Source: Catenulispora sp. GP43 (lineage in GTDB: Bacteria > Actinomycetota > Actinomycetes > Streptomycetales > Catenulisporaceae). Taken from it: a DNA stretch of 64,000 nucleotides. The translations under genes and the position numbers were made by a program. The notes beneath the pieces are model-generated. The model was not told the DNA's origin. It searched no databases and saw only the letters and a list, made by a program, of their open reading frames with translations. Below, piece by piece: positions 27,855-37,941 of the stretch. Each line of letters opens with the position of its first letter. Position 1 is the first letter of the stretch. The DNA lies in contig NZ_JBGCCT010000037.1 in NCBI RefSeq assembly GCF_041260665.1, positions 60,200 through 124,199 of the forward strand, written 5' to 3'.

Positions 27855-30800
27855 TCAGGCTTCGACGTCGATGCCTTGGGCCGCGCACAGTTCCCGGATC
27901 TGTTCCCACAGTCCGCGGGGCGTGCGGAGCATGTCGACTATCTGGAAGTCGTCCGGGATGAGGAGGCCGTAGACCTCCTCGAGCGCGACGATGACGCTCA
28001 CCGTTGCCATCGAGTTCAAGCCGAGATCGGCGAGTGGCCGGTCCGGGTCGAGTGGTCGTTCGCCCAGAGCCTCGAGGCCGTCGCGCAGAGCCTTCTCGAA
28101 GCGTTCGTCCCAGGGCGGCATGAGAGCCGACCCACAGCGCGGGCGTTCGGCGGTTTCCCGCAGCCGGGTGAGATCGACCGATCCGGTATCGGTAAGCGGC
28201 CATTCCTCCACGACGATCAGTTCGTCCGGAACGAACGACCGTGGTAGCCGACGCTCCGCCAGTGCTCTGTTCACCGTTTCCGGGTCGAGCACCGCGCCGG
28301 TCTCGAGGCGGATGAAGCCCAGGACTCGCGCCCTGTCCCCCGCAGCGTCCGGCGCTTCGATCACTCGGGCATCGCGGACCGCCGGTTCGGCGGCAAGCAG
28401 TTCCTCGGTGCGATGGACTCGGGGTGATCCGGCCAGCTCGAGCCGACCGTCCAGGGTGAGTCGCGCGGGCAGACCGGCAGGCGCTGTTCCGTCGACGGAT
28501 AGTTCCCCCACCACCCCGAGGGGCAGTGCGTATCCGCGGTCGTCCTGGACCTGGAGGCGCAAGCCCGGCAAAGGGACGCCGTCCAGGGCGACAGGGCCGG
28601 TGGCGTCCTCCACATATACGGGATCGATTACCGTCACCGTCGATGTGCAGACCGTATCAAGCGTCTGCTCGGCGACCAACGGGCTGAGCTGGGCATGCGT
28701 CAGCATCTCCGTTGCCAGCAAGGTCCCGATCTCGGGTATGGAATCGGGCAACCCAGCGGCGGTCACGACGACCGAACCACCCGCCGTCAGCGGTGTCAGC
28801 AGCTCGATCAGGCCACGCATACTGTCTAGTGGGGAGCTGCACAGCCATGTGGAGTCGACGCCAGTTGCCGTGCCACGTGAGGTAAGTGCGGCGTGCAGCC
28901 GGTAGACCGCGCGAGACAGTCCTGAGTGCTGTGCATCCCCGTGTCTCAAGGCTTGAATGGCTTCGACCACTGCGGCGCCGTTTCGTGCGTTTGAGGGGAC
29001 AGCGACGGAGTTCTTGTCGATCGCATCGACGAGTTGCGCGTAGGTGAGGGTCTCGGAGCCGCAGTGGACTGCGACCTTGTCCGGATGCAGCCGGGCGCGC
29101 TGAGCGAGCGCCGCTAAGGCCGGCTGTGGTTCGTCCGGCATTTCGCCGGAGCGATCGAGGGCACGCAGCGCGACGCGCTCCGGAGAGGGGAGAACGGGAC
29201 GGTCGGCGGCACCTTCGGGGCCGAGCGCCATCTCCTCCAGCACGGTGCGGTAGAGCGCGGCGAGCCGGGCGGCGGCTGTACGGCTGAGCCGGTGGTTCGT
29301 GGTGTTGAATTTCAGGAACCCTATGAAGCTGAACACATGCAGGGCGAACTCGTTCTCGTTGTCGTTGAGCGTCGCCTCCTCGTCGACCAGATCCCAGTCG
29401 ACTTGGTGGAAGTCGAGATAGTTGTAGAAGACCTCGAAGAGCCGTCCGCCGTGACCGTGCTCCTGCTGGATCAGCTGCATCGGGTATGCCCGGTGCGGCC
29501 AGAGCTCGGTCAGACGGTCGTACACGGCCCGGACAAGCCCGCCCCAACTGTGCGTGCCCGTCGGCATCGCAAAAGGCAGGGTATTGAGATACATGCCGAG
29601 GACCCGTTCGGCGCCGGCGACCTCCGGGCGCGCGTCGCACACGAGCCCGCTGTAGAACTCCTCGGTGCCCGCGAGCATGGACATGACCTTCATGTGCGCG
29701 GCCAGGAGCACCGCCTTGAGCGAGGTCCGGGTCTCGGCGGCCAGCCGCCGCAGGTCGCCCTCGAGGTCCTTGTAGTCCACCAGGCACTGGTAGCGGTCGC
29801 GCGGCCGCGCGCGCTCGTCCTGCCAGGCAACCGGTACCGCGACGACGTCGCGGCCCTGGATCATCGAGCACCAAAAGTCGCGATGCTCGTCCGACTCGCG
29901 CGCTGCGGCCTCCGCGGCGACGTAGTCCGCGTACCGGAACGCGATCGGCTCCGGCTCGACGGGAGTCTCGCCCGTGCGCAGTGCGCGGTACCCGCCGAGA
30001 ATCTCCATCAGCATCGTGTGGAAGCTCCAACCCTCGAGGATGGGATGGAACTCGGTAAGCGTGATGCACCAGTCGCGGGTATTCACAGCCGTGTGCGCGT
30101 GTAAGCGAATGAGCGGCGGCCGCGCCATGTCGATCGCGGTACTCCGCTCCAGAGCGGCGTGCTCCACCAGCCGCGGACGCCAGCCGTCCGCGCCGAGGGT
30201 GCCGTGCTCGGTCAGCTCGACGGTGATCGGCGCGGCGCGGTGGACGACCTGAAGCGGAACGGAGTAGCCGGTCAGGTCGAAACTGGTCCGTAGGATCTCG
30301 TGCCGGTCCACGACGAGTTGCGCAGCCTTCTGGAGGATCTGGGCGTCGAGTCCGGCTTCGTCCCGGATCAGATAGGAAGTCGAGTCCTGATACGCCAGAA
30401 TGCCGGGACGGTTGCGCAGCTCGATGATCATGCCGAGCTGCATGGCTGCCAGCGGGTAAGCATCGACCGCGTCGGCGGGCAACGCGGCGCGGTCCGCCGG
30501 TTCGAGCAGCTCGAACGGAGCCACGAGGGCACGTCGCGGCAACGCCCCCGCCGGAGCCGCCTTCTCCTGCCGATCGGCGCACAGCCTCGCAAGGTCGGCG
30601 ACAGTCTGATGGGCGAAGATGTCCGCGGCCGAGACCTCATAGCCAGCGGCGCGCAGCCGGCCGGCCAGCGCCACGGCCCGCAACGAGTCGCCGCCCACAT
30701 CGAAGAAGTTGTCGTACGCACCGATTGCCGGGTTCTCGAGGACTTCCTTCCAGCTTCCGAGCACGACCGCGATGAGCGATGCCGAGGCCTCGCAATCGGG

Positions 30801-32222
30801 CGTCGCCTCCCGGTCCGCCGTAGCAGGTAGGACACCGGACCCCGGGACCGGGCTCGACGCCGGCACGGAGGGGATCGGCGAAGAGGAGTCGGAGACCAGG
30901 GTTTCCAGCAACGCTGCCGCTTCCACCGCCCAGGAGCGCGCCGTCTCCTCATCGATCAACGAGCTGGCGTACTCGAGGTGGGCTGACAGGCGCCGACCAG
31001 CGTCCTCGGACACGTGCAGTGTGAGGTCGAACTTCGCCTCAGGCGCGACGAAGGTTCCGATCCTGTCGGCCTGCAAGCCCGCCAGCCGGATCCCGGCTGC
31101 CTCGTCCACCCTCTCCATGTCGAACGCGACGCGGAACAGAGGATTGTCGCCGCCTCCCCGGGTGGGATTGAGATCCTCCACGACGCGCGCGAACGGTACG
31201 AAGCGATGGTCCATCGCGTCCAGGATTCGACCTCTCACCTGGCTGAGGATGTCAACGAAGCTGTCGCCGGACGCGTGCGTCGTCCTCGAGACCGCGGTGT
31301 TGACCAGGTTGCCCAGCAGGTCGTCGAGATCAGGGGTGCGGTGGGTGACTGGGAAGCCCACTGTCACATCCTCGCTGCCAGAGAGGCGGGAGAGCCACAC
31401 GTGGTAGGCGGCGAGGAGCACCATGAACGGCGAGGCGCGGTGCGCTGTGGCCAAGGCGTGCACCGCGGCGGAGGTCTCCGGTCGGATCTCGAATTCGACC
31501 ACGTCGCCGGTGCGCGGGGCGCCGGCGGCGGCGCGCACCGGCAGGACGAGCTCCTGCGTGCCGCTCAGCGCAGTGCGCCAATATTCCAGGTGTCGCTGCA
31601 GCGCCCCGCTTGCGCCACGTTCGTGTTCCCACAGTGCGTATTCGGCATATTGCCTGCGCGGTGTGGCGAGCCTGGCCGGATGCGCGGCGAGCTCGGCGGC
31701 GTAGAGCGTTTCGAGCTCTGCGGCGATGATCCGGAAGGCCACATCGTCGCAGGCGATGTGGTGGATGTTGATGACCAGCAAGTGGCTGTCGGGAGCCTCG
31801 CCGATGAGGCTGACTCGGATCGGCCAGTGCTCGACCAGGTCGAAGGGCCGGCTGCGTTCCCAGGCAGCGATCTGCAGCGCGCGCTGCGCGCGCCCTTCGG
31901 CCGGCTCCTCATCGAGCGGGATCAGCCGGAATTCGATCGGGCCAGGCTCGTCGATGATCTGCTGGGGCTGGAATCCGTCGTGCCGGTAGCGGGTACGCAG
32001 CACCTCGTGCCGCCGGGCAAGCCCGTCGAAAGCCCGGCGCAGCACCTCGGCGTCGAGCGGCCCGGTGAGTCGATGGGTCCAGGTCATGAGATAGGCCTGG
32101 CTGGTCGGCGCGACCTGGTTAAGGAGCCACATCTGCTCTTGGCTGGAGGACAACGGCAGCGTGGCCGCCGTATGCGACCCGCCCGTCGGAGCCATGGCGA
32201 GACCGTTCGCCGTGGAGTTCAT
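27855..32222 (-). CDS. NRPS: C-T-C-(degenerate A)-T
   Basis: This 1455-aa protein has a C domain at about 22-450 (PLSSSQEQMWLLNQ; HHIACDD with His154/His155) and a carrier with Ser513 in GGDSLRAV. A second C domain at about 585-1015 has a degenerate active site, FHPILEG, keeping one His (His726) and Glu for Asp. An adenylation-like region at about 1030-1340 is far shorter than the usual 500 residues. It keeps LTYAQL and GVVGELSVDG but lacks the SGTTGxPKG loop, the YGPTE motif and the catalytic Lys motif. The C-terminal carrier is ACP-like, with Ser1404 in DLGLNSMATVSV. The A domain should be inactive, so the last carrier must be loaded in trans. ATGA coupling links it to the preceding NRPS gene. 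Confidence 0.85.
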   Translation of the reverse strand: MNSTANGLAMAPTGGSHTAATLPLSSSQEQMWLLNQVAPTSQAYLMTWTHRLTGPLDAEVLRRAFDGLARRHEVLRTRYRHDGFQPQQIIDEPGPIEFRLIPLDEEPAEGRAQRALQIAAWERSRPFDLVEHWPIRVSLIGEAPDSHLLVINIHHIACDDVAFRIIAAELETLYAAELAAHPARLATPRRQYAEYALWEHERGASGALQRHLEYWRTALSGTQELVLPVRAAAGAPRTGDVVEFEIRPETSAAVHALATAHRASPFMVLLAAYHVWLSRLSGSEDVTVGFPVTHRTPDLDDLLGNLVNTAVSRTTHASGDSFVDILSQVRGRILDAMDHRFVPFARVVEDLNPTRGGGDNPLFRVAFDMERVDEAAGIRLAGLQADRIGTFVAPEAKFDLTLHVSEDAGRRLSAHLEYASSLIDEETARSWAVEAAALLETLVSDSSSPIPSVPASSPVPGSGVLPATADREATPDCEASASLIAVVLGSWKEVLENPAIGAYDNFFDVGGDSLRAVALAGRLRAAGYEVSAADIFAHQTVADLARLCADRQEKAAPAGALPRRALVAPFELLEPADRAALPADAVDAYPLAAMQLGMIIELRNRPGILAYQDSTSYLIRDEAGLDAQILQKAAQLVVDRHEILRTSFDLTGYSVPLQVVHRAAPITVELTEHGTLGADGWRPRLVEHAALERSTAIDMARPPLIRLHAHTAVNTRDWCITLTEFHPILEGWSFHTMLMEILGGYRALRTGETPVEPEPIAFRYADYVAAEAAARESDEHRDFWCSMIQGRDVVAVPVAWQDERARPRDRYQCLVDYKDLEGDLRRLAAETRTSLKAVLLAAHMKVMSMLAGTEEFYSGLVCDARPEVAGAERVLGMYLNTLPFAMPTGTHSWGGLVRAVYDRLTELWPHRAYPMQLIQQEHGHGGRLFEVFYNYLDFHQVDWDLVDEEATLNDNENEFALHVFSFIGFLKFNTTNHRLSRTAAARLAALYRTVLEEMALGPEGAADRPVLPSPERVALRALDRSGEMPDEPQPALAALAQRARLHPDKVAVHCGSETLTYAQLVDAIDKNSVAVPSNARNGAAVVEAIQALRHGDAQHSGLSRAVYRLHAALTSRGTATGVDSTWLCSSPLDSMRGLIELLTPLTAGGSVVVTAAGLPDSIPEIGTLLATEMLTHAQLSPLVAEQTLDTVCTSTVTVIDPVYVEDATGPVALDGVPLPGLRLQVQDDRGYALPLGVVGELSVDGTAPAGLPARLTLDGRLELAGSPRVHRTEELLAAEPAVRDARVIEAPDAAGDRARVLGFIRLETGAVLDPETVNRALAERRLPRSFVPDELIVVEEWPLTDTGSVDLTRLRETAERPRCGSALMPPWDERFEKALRDGLEALGERPLDPDRPLADLGLNSMATVSVIVALEEVYGLLIPDDFQIVDMLRTPRGLWEQIRELCAAQGIDVEA

Positions 32223-35200
32223 GCGGTGCTCCCCGTCAGCTCGGTGCGAAGCCGTGCGACCTCGCGGGCCAGGTCTCGTGCGGTCGGCGCGTCGAAGAAC
32301 ACACGCATCGAGACCTCCACGCCGTGGTCGTTCTGCACCCGCCACAGCAGCCTGGCCGCGAGTAGCGAGGTGCCGCCGCAGGCCATGAAGTCCTCGTCGA
32401 GACCGATCGTCGTGTTCTCCAACAGTTCGCCCATGGCATCGGCGATCGATGCCTCGAGCTGACCGTTCTCAGTGTCTGGCTCCGCCGCGCCGATCTTCAG
32501 TGCGGGGTTGGCCGCGAATCGCTCCGCGAGTTCGTGTAGCTGTTCGGCCAGCGCGCTCGCGACGGTGCGGTCGTAGAGGTCTGTGGAGTACTCGATGAAG
32601 CCTCCGTAGTCCCCGTCGTGGCACGGCCACACCGTGAGCGCGAGATCGGTTCTCGCCGTGTGCACCGCTTGTCCGAGCAGTTCGAGGTCGCGGGCACGCG
32701 GGATCTGCCCGGCGCCGTCGTCTATTAGGGTGAACAGGGTCTGGAACAGGGAGTCACGCGGCCGTTCCCGGTCACGGGCAACTGCGTCCATGACCGCCTC
32801 GAACGGTAGTTCGGAGCGTGCGAAGGCCTCACGTGCCGTGTATTCGACCCGCTCGAGCGCCTCTCGGAAGCTCAGACCCGAGGACAGCCTAGGACGCAGG
32901 AGGATCGTGTTCACGAAGGGTCCGACGACGCGGTCGACCTCGGGCCTGTCCCTGCCGGCATGCGGTACGGCCACCGCGAAGTCCCACTGCCCCGCAGCGC
33001 GTGCCAGCGCGGTCGCCCACAGGGCAAGGAAGACAGAGTTCGGGCTCGCGGCTCGACGTCGGCCCAGCGCGCAGAGCGCGTCTGCGCAGTGAGCCGGAAT
33101 CTTCACAAGAACGCTGCCACCGTCGGCTGAGCGCGACCCTGAGGGCTCACGGCGGCCGGGTAGTGCGAGCGCAGGCAGCTTTGGCAGAGCGGCCCGCCAG
33201 AACTCCAACTGCTCGGCCGTCCGCTTGCCGGTCAACCGGGCCCGCTGGTCCACGGCGGCCTCGACGAAGCGGACCGGGATCTGCGGAAGGACCGCGGGCC
33301 GTTGCTCCTGACCGGCTGCGATCAGCTCTCGAAGTTCCTCATCGAGCAGCCTTGAGGACCATCCGTCGCAGATGATGTGGTGACAGGCGATGGCGAGGAG
33401 TTGTTCGCCGGCGCCGTGCCCGATCAGCACGGCGCGCAGCAGTGGGGCTGAGGACAGGTCGAAACCCTCGTCAAAGAGCTCTGCCAGGGTCCCAGCCGCC
33501 TCCTCCGGCACGCGCTCGACGCGCTGTAGACTCCAGCCGAGTTGGTCCACGGTCCGGACGTTCGCAAACAGCCCGGAATCGTCCATGCCGAAGCCGGTGC
33601 GCAGGATCTCGTGGCGCTCGATCAACCGCGTCATCGCGCCCTCGACAAGGTCTGCGGGCACCGAGGCGGGCAGCCAGATCAGGATCGGAAGCAGGTATTC
33701 GCGGCTACGGGGGTTCGTCCGATCGAGGACCCAGAACCGTTCCTGGGTCGAGGACAGGGGCAGCCGCGCGTCCGGCGCCAGCGGCGCGATCGGCACCGCC
33801 TCGGACGCCTTGCGAAGGATCAGCGCCTGATCGCGCACGGTCGGCCGGCGATGCAGGTCGCGCGGTTCGATGGTCAGTCCGGACGTCTCCGTGAGCTGCG
33901 CGGCGAGCCGGAAAAGCTGGAGGGAGTGACCACCGAGGTGGAAGAAGTCGTCGTCCAAGCCCATCTCCTGCGGACCGAGGACACCGCGCCAGGCCTCAAG
34001 GACGATGCGCTGCTCGCTCGTGAGCGCTTCGCTGCCGGGCATGGGACGCGAGAAGTCGGGCTCGGGCAGTCGCGCGCGGTCCGTCTTGCCGTTGGGCATG
34101 CGCGGCAGCGCGTCCAGTTCGCTGATGACGGCTGGCACGTACGAGGAGGGCAGCCGCTCGTGCAGGAATGCGGTCAGTTCGCTGGTCGGGGTCAGGTCGG
34201 AGGTAACGACCCAAGCCGCCAGGCGCCGGGCGCCGTCCGGGCCGTCCAGCGCGCGCACGGCTGCCTCGCGCACGGCCGGGTGCGCTTCCAGGACCGCCTC
34301 GATCTCGCCGGGCTCGATCCGGATCCCGTTGATCTTCACCTGGTCGTCGGCGCGGCCGACGAACTCGATCGTGCCGTCCGGTAGCTCGCGCACGAGATCG
34401 CCGGAGCGGTACATGCGCGAGCCGGGAGGTCCGCCGGGGTCGGGTAGGAAGCGTTCCGCGGTCAGTGCTGGCTCGCTTTGGTAGCCCCGGCCGACACCGG
34501 GCCCGCACAGGTACATCTCCCGCAGATCGAACTCCGGGCTCTGGTCGGTCGGCATCAGCAGCACTCTGGCGTTGTCGATCGGCCGGCCTATCGGGACCGG
34601 GCCGGTACTCTGCACCGGATCGACTCGGCCTGCCAGTGTGTCGATCGAGCACTCAGTCGGGCCGTAGGTGTTCCACAGCTCCACTTCGATTCGAGCGAGA
34701 ACCCGGCGGCACAGCTCAGCGTGCAAGGGCTCCCCGGCCGAGCAGATCAGCCGAAGGCTCGTGCACTCGGAGAAGCCGGGCTCGGCCGCGAGTAGTCGGA
34801 GCATGCTCGGCACGACCTGAAGCACCGTGGCACCACGTTCCCGAATCGAGGCGACCAGTTCGCCGGGATCGCGCCCGGCACCCGGCCGGCCGAAGGCCAC
34901 CGCCCCTCCGTAGACGAGCGGAGCCAGTACCTCCCAGCCTGCGGCGTCGAAGGTCAGCGGAGTCTTCTGGAGCACTCGGTCACGGTCGGTGAGTCTCAGG
35001 GCCCGTATCCCCCACAGCACCCGGTTCGCGATGCCCTCGTGCTCGACCACGACACCTTTGGGTGCACCCGTGGACCCGGAGGTGAAGATCATGTAAGCGG
35101 CCTGCCGACTCGCCGCCTGGCGCCGCGGTTCGCGCTCCTCGCCCGCGGCCGTGAGCTCGGCGACCGAGTGCACCGCCGCCGACTCCCTGAGCCCGCTCGC

Positions 35201-35539
35201 CTTGAGCGCCGCACCTTCGTCGATGACAACGATCTGAACCCCGGATGCCTCAACGACCTGGCGACGTCTAGCCGGGGGCGCCTCGAGCTCGAGCGGAACG
35301 TAGTAGCCTCCTGCCAGCCAGACGCCGAGCAGCGCGGCGACCATGTCAGGGCCCTGCGCTACGGACAAAGCGACGGCGGACTCCCGCCGCACGCCGAGGT
35401 CCGACAGCGACGCGCAGACGCGCAGCGCAGAGGGGACCAGCTCGCGGTAGGTGACCTCGCCGGCTGCGGAGACGACGGCCGACGCCTGCGGCGTGCGCCG
35501 CGCCTGGGACAAGATGAGCTCCGGCAGCAACGACGTCAT
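32219..35539 (-). CDS. NRPS: A-T-C-T
   Basis: This 1106-aa protein has an intact A domain (1-510): FTSGSTGAPKG, FDAAGWEVL, NTYGPTE, GRADDQVKINGIRIEPGEIE and NGKTDRARLP. By eye the ten-letter specificity code is about DAWQCATIDK, closest to known Gln/Glu-type codes such as DAWQFGLIDK; this is a guess. A carrier (Ser539, LGGHSL), a full C domain (HHIICDG, His720/His721) and a second carrier (Ser1058, CGGTSL) follow. There is no A domain for the second carrier, so it is loaded in trans by the A-MbtH protein or another ligase. Start and stop overlap neighbours by ATGA on both sides. Confidence 0.9.
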   Translation of the reverse strand: MTSLLPELILSQARRTPQASAVVSAAGEVTYRELVPSALRVCASLSDLGVRRESAVALSVAQGPDMVAALLGVWLAGGYYVPLELEAPPARRRQVVEASGVQIVVIDEGAALKASGLRESAAVHSVAELTAAGEEREPRRQAASRQAAYMIFTSGSTGAPKGVVVEHEGIANRVLWGIRALRLTDRDRVLQKTPLTFDAAGWEVLAPLVYGGAVAFGRPGAGRDPGELVASIRERGATVLQVVPSMLRLLAAEPGFSECTSLRLICSAGEPLHAELCRRVLARIEVELWNTYGPTECSIDTLAGRVDPVQSTGPVPIGRPIDNARVLLMPTDQSPEFDLREMYLCGPGVGRGYQSEPALTAERFLPDPGGPPGSRMYRSGDLVRELPDGTIEFVGRADDQVKINGIRIEPGEIEAVLEAHPAVREAAVRALDGPDGARRLAAWVVTSDLTPTSELTAFLHERLPSSYVPAVISELDALPRMPNGKTDRARLPEPDFSRPMPGSEALTSEQRIVLEAWRGVLGPQEMGLDDDFFHLGGHSLQLFRLAAQLTETSGLTIEPRDLHRRPTVRDQALILRKASEAVPIAPLAPDARLPLSSTQERFWVLDRTNPRSREYLLPILIWLPASVPADLVEGAMTRLIERHEILRTGFGMDDSGLFANVRTVDQLGWSLQRVERVPEEAAGTLAELFDEGFDLSSAPLLRAVLIGHGAGEQLLAIACHHIICDGWSSRLLDEELRELIAAGQEQRPAVLPQIPVRFVEAAVDQRARLTGKRTAEQLEFWRAALPKLPALALPGRREPSGSRSADGGSVLVKIPAHCADALCALGRRRAASPNSVFLALWATALARAAGQWDFAVAVPHAGRDRPEVDRVVGPFVNTILLRPRLSSGLSFREALERVEYTAREAFARSELPFEAVMDAVARDRERPRDSLFQTLFTLIDDGAGQIPRARDLELLGQAVHTARTDLALTVWPCHDGDYGGFIEYSTDLYDRTVASALAEQLHELAERFAANPALKIGAAEPDTENGQLEASIADAMGELLENTTIGLDEDFMACGGTSLLAARLLWRVQNDHGVEVSMRVFFDAPTARDLAREVARLRTELTGSTA

Positions 35540-37941
35540 CGGCTGCTCCCTGCAGGATCTGCTGCCGCGCGGCTCCGTGCGCTCAGCGGCCGGATATCGG
35601 TCCACACCTCGGCAATGTGCCGCAGGCACAGGTCCTTCGGACCCTCGAAGCCGGTCGGACGCCAACCGGCAGGCGGTTGCCGGGGCACGTCCCAGATCGA
35701 GTACTGGCCCTCGTCGTTCACCACGACTCGGTAGGTCTCCACGTCGGCTCGGGTCACCGGTACCTGCTTTCCTGAATTCGCCGTGGGAAGTGAGGAGCCG
35801 GGCGAGGCGCCGGCGGAGAGCCCGGACAACAGGGCCTCGGCGTCGACCTTCCCGTTCGCCGTCAAGGGGATACACGCCACGAGGTGGACCGCCTCGGGAA
35901 GCATGTGTTCGGGCAGCTGCGCGGCAAGCTCAGCACGCAGCTGCGCAGGATCGGGCGGGTTTTGCGCCGTCGGCACCACGAACGCCGCGAGCCGTGCACC
36001 TCGCGGCAACGGCCGGGCGAGTACGACGCTCTCCTCGACGCCCGGCAGGTGCTGCAGGACCGTGCGCACCTCGCCCGGCTCGACACGGTAGCCGCGGATC
36101 TTCACCTGGTGGTCGACGCGGCCGAGGAAATCAAGGTCGCCATCGGCGCTCCAGCAGCCGCGGTCCCCCGTGCGGTAGAGCCGTGCGCCCGCGGGTCCGT
36201 ACGGGTCCGGAGGGAAGCGCTCCGCGGTGAGCGAGGGCGCACCGAGGTAGCCGTGCGCTACGCCCGCACCGCCGACGTAGATCTCGCCCACGACGCCGAC
36301 CGGTACTGGTTCGAGCAGATCATCAAGCACGTACATGGTCGTGTTCGGAATCGGCGCACCGAGCGGGATCAGGCCTTCGCCGCGTATCCCGGTGACCTCT
36401 CGGCCCGAATTGCCGACGGTGATCTCGGTCGGTCCGTACTCGGTGGCCACACGCGTCCCGCCAGGCCCGGCAAGCCTGCTCCAGCGGTGTGCGAGGGAGA
36501 CAGGGAAGGCGTCGCCGGCGGCGATCACCAGCCCGGCGAGGTCGCGGGCCTGGGCTGGCTCGAGCTCTGTACCAAGCAGGTTGAGATGGCCGGGGGTGAT
36601 CTTGACGAAGCTGTACGGCCCACCCTCGACGAGCAGGGCGCCCAGGGCTGCTGGGTCAAGCGGATCGGGCAGGAGGTCGACGCACTGGCCGACGATGAGC
36701 GGGGTGAGCAGGCTGGGCACACCGAGGTCGAAGCCGATCGAGGTCAGGTGCGGGGAACCGCCGGTTCCGCGGCCGGCGTACTCCTGCGCGGTCCACAAGA
36801 CATAGTTCGCCAGCCCGCCTTGATGGACCATGACACCCTTGGGAGTTCCGGTGGATCCGGAGGTATACATCACATAAGCGAGCGCGGCCGAGGCGAGGAC
36901 GGTTGGCAGCGGCGTTTCGGGTTGCGCAGCGATGTCCGGCGCCGCTTCGTCGATAAGGACGAGGGCGGGCTCGCTGAGCCCCTCGGCGATCACTGCACGA
37001 TGCTCTGACGAGGACACGATCAGCTTGCAATCGGCCGCCAGGGTCATCCGGTGCAGCCGCTGCAGTGGCATGTCGACGTCAAGCGGAAGGTAGTGTGCGC
37101 CGATCTTCCATACGGCCAGCAGTACCGGCAGCAGGTCCAGGCCCCGCCGCAGGCACACACCGACGGCCGTGTCGGGACGTACACCGCGCTGAATCAAGAG
37201 ACGCGCGATCCGCGTGGAGTGTTCGTCGAGCTCCCGAAAAGTGAGTACTCGACCGCCTGCGCGCACCGCCGTGGCCTGCGGCGCTGATGCCGCCGAACGT
37301 TGGAAGAGCTCGAGCACTGTGACCGATCCGCGGGGGACGGAGGGGCCGCGTGCCCAGTCTTCGAGCACGGCATGGCGCTCGGCCGCAGGCAGGACAGCGC
37401 TCCGCGCATCGCCGTCGGCTCCAGCAGCCATCGCTTCGAGCACGCTCCGGTGCAGTGCGGCGATCCGGTCCACAGCCCCCTCACCGAGGCGTGCATCGGA
37501 GCGCACGAACAGGCTGTCCGCGTTCGCCTCGACGCTCAGGGCGCTCGGCCAAACAGTTGGCACGCCCGATGCGTTGAACAACACCTGGACTTCGCCGTCG
37601 GGCACGAGGCCATCGGGCGATCGGCCATGAACCGATCGACGTACGTGGTCGACGAGTTCTCGCCAAGTGCCGGCAGAGCGCGGCGCCACGACGACGGTTC
37701 GGGGGTGGTCATCGCCCGGCCACAGGACGCTAGTGGTGAAGGCAGGTTCTCCGCTCAGCATCGCCAACACCTTCACGTGCGCGCAGAGCAGCACCTCGGT
37801 GAGTGTGGCGGGCGTCGGCTCATCAAAGGCTTCGAGCTTCGCCAAGAGGTCTCCACAGGGCACCTCGATCCGGCCGCCCCCCGACGTATTTTCGGCCGCG
37901 CACAGCCACGCACTGGGCAGCACGAACACCGGCGCGTTCAC
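35536..37941 (-). CDS. NRPS: partial C - A - MbtH fusion, no carrier
   Basis: This 801-aa protein starts at a GTG overlapping the type II TE stop. Residues 1-190 are only the C-terminal half of a C domain (TEVLLCAHVKVLAMLSGEPA, VQVLFNASG), and the HHxxxDG half is missing. An intact A domain occupies about 215-690 (YTSGSTGTPKG, FDLGVPSLL, TEYGPTE, GRVDHQVKIRGYRVEPGEV, TANGKVD). Its code by eye is about DLPKIAEVGK, resembling Asn codes (DLTKLGEVGK). Instead of a carrier the protein ends (about 727-801) with an MbtH-like domain (NDEGQYSIW, PAGW, CLRHIAEVWTDIRPLS), normally a separate A-domain chaperone. It must load a carrier on another protein, perhaps the T-TE protein. Confidence 0.85.
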   Translation of the reverse strand: MNAPVFVLPSAWLCAAENTSGGGRIEVPCGDLLAKLEAFDEPTPATLTEVLLCAHVKVLAMLSGEPAFTTSVLWPGDDHPRTVVVAPRSAGTWRELVDHVRRSVHGRSPDGLVPDGEVQVLFNASGVPTVWPSALSVEANADSLFVRSDARLGEGAVDRIAALHRSVLEAMAAGADGDARSAVLPAAERHAVLEDWARGPSVPRGSVTVLELFQRSAASAPQATAVRAGGRVLTFRELDEHSTRIARLLIQRGVRPDTAVGVCLRRGLDLLPVLLAVWKIGAHYLPLDVDMPLQRLHRMTLAADCKLIVSSSEHRAVIAEGLSEPALVLIDEAAPDIAAQPETPLPTVLASAALAYVMYTSGSTGTPKGVMVHQGGLANYVLWTAQEYAGRGTGGSPHLTSIGFDLGVPSLLTPLIVGQCVDLLPDPLDPAALGALLVEGGPYSFVKITPGHLNLLGTELEPAQARDLAGLVIAAGDAFPVSLAHRWSRLAGPGGTRVATEYGPTEITVGNSGREVTGIRGEGLIPLGAPIPNTTMYVLDDLLEPVPVGVVGEIYVGGAGVAHGYLGAPSLTAERFPPDPYGPAGARLYRTGDRGCWSADGDLDFLGRVDHQVKIRGYRVEPGEVRTVLQHLPGVEESVVLARPLPRGARLAAFVVPTAQNPPDPAQLRAELAAQLPEHMLPEAVHLVACIPLTANGKVDAEALLSGLSAGASPGSSLPTANSGKQVPVTRADVETYRVVVNDEGQYSIWDVPRQPPAGWRPTGFEGPKDLCLRHIAEVWTDIRPLSARSRAAADPAGSSR

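Noticed and set aside
31014..32462. Long plus-strand open frame (482 codons) opposite the NRPS genes
   Set aside because: It is antisense to conserved C and T domain sequence, its product resembles nothing, and long antisense frames are expected in GC-rich coding DNA.
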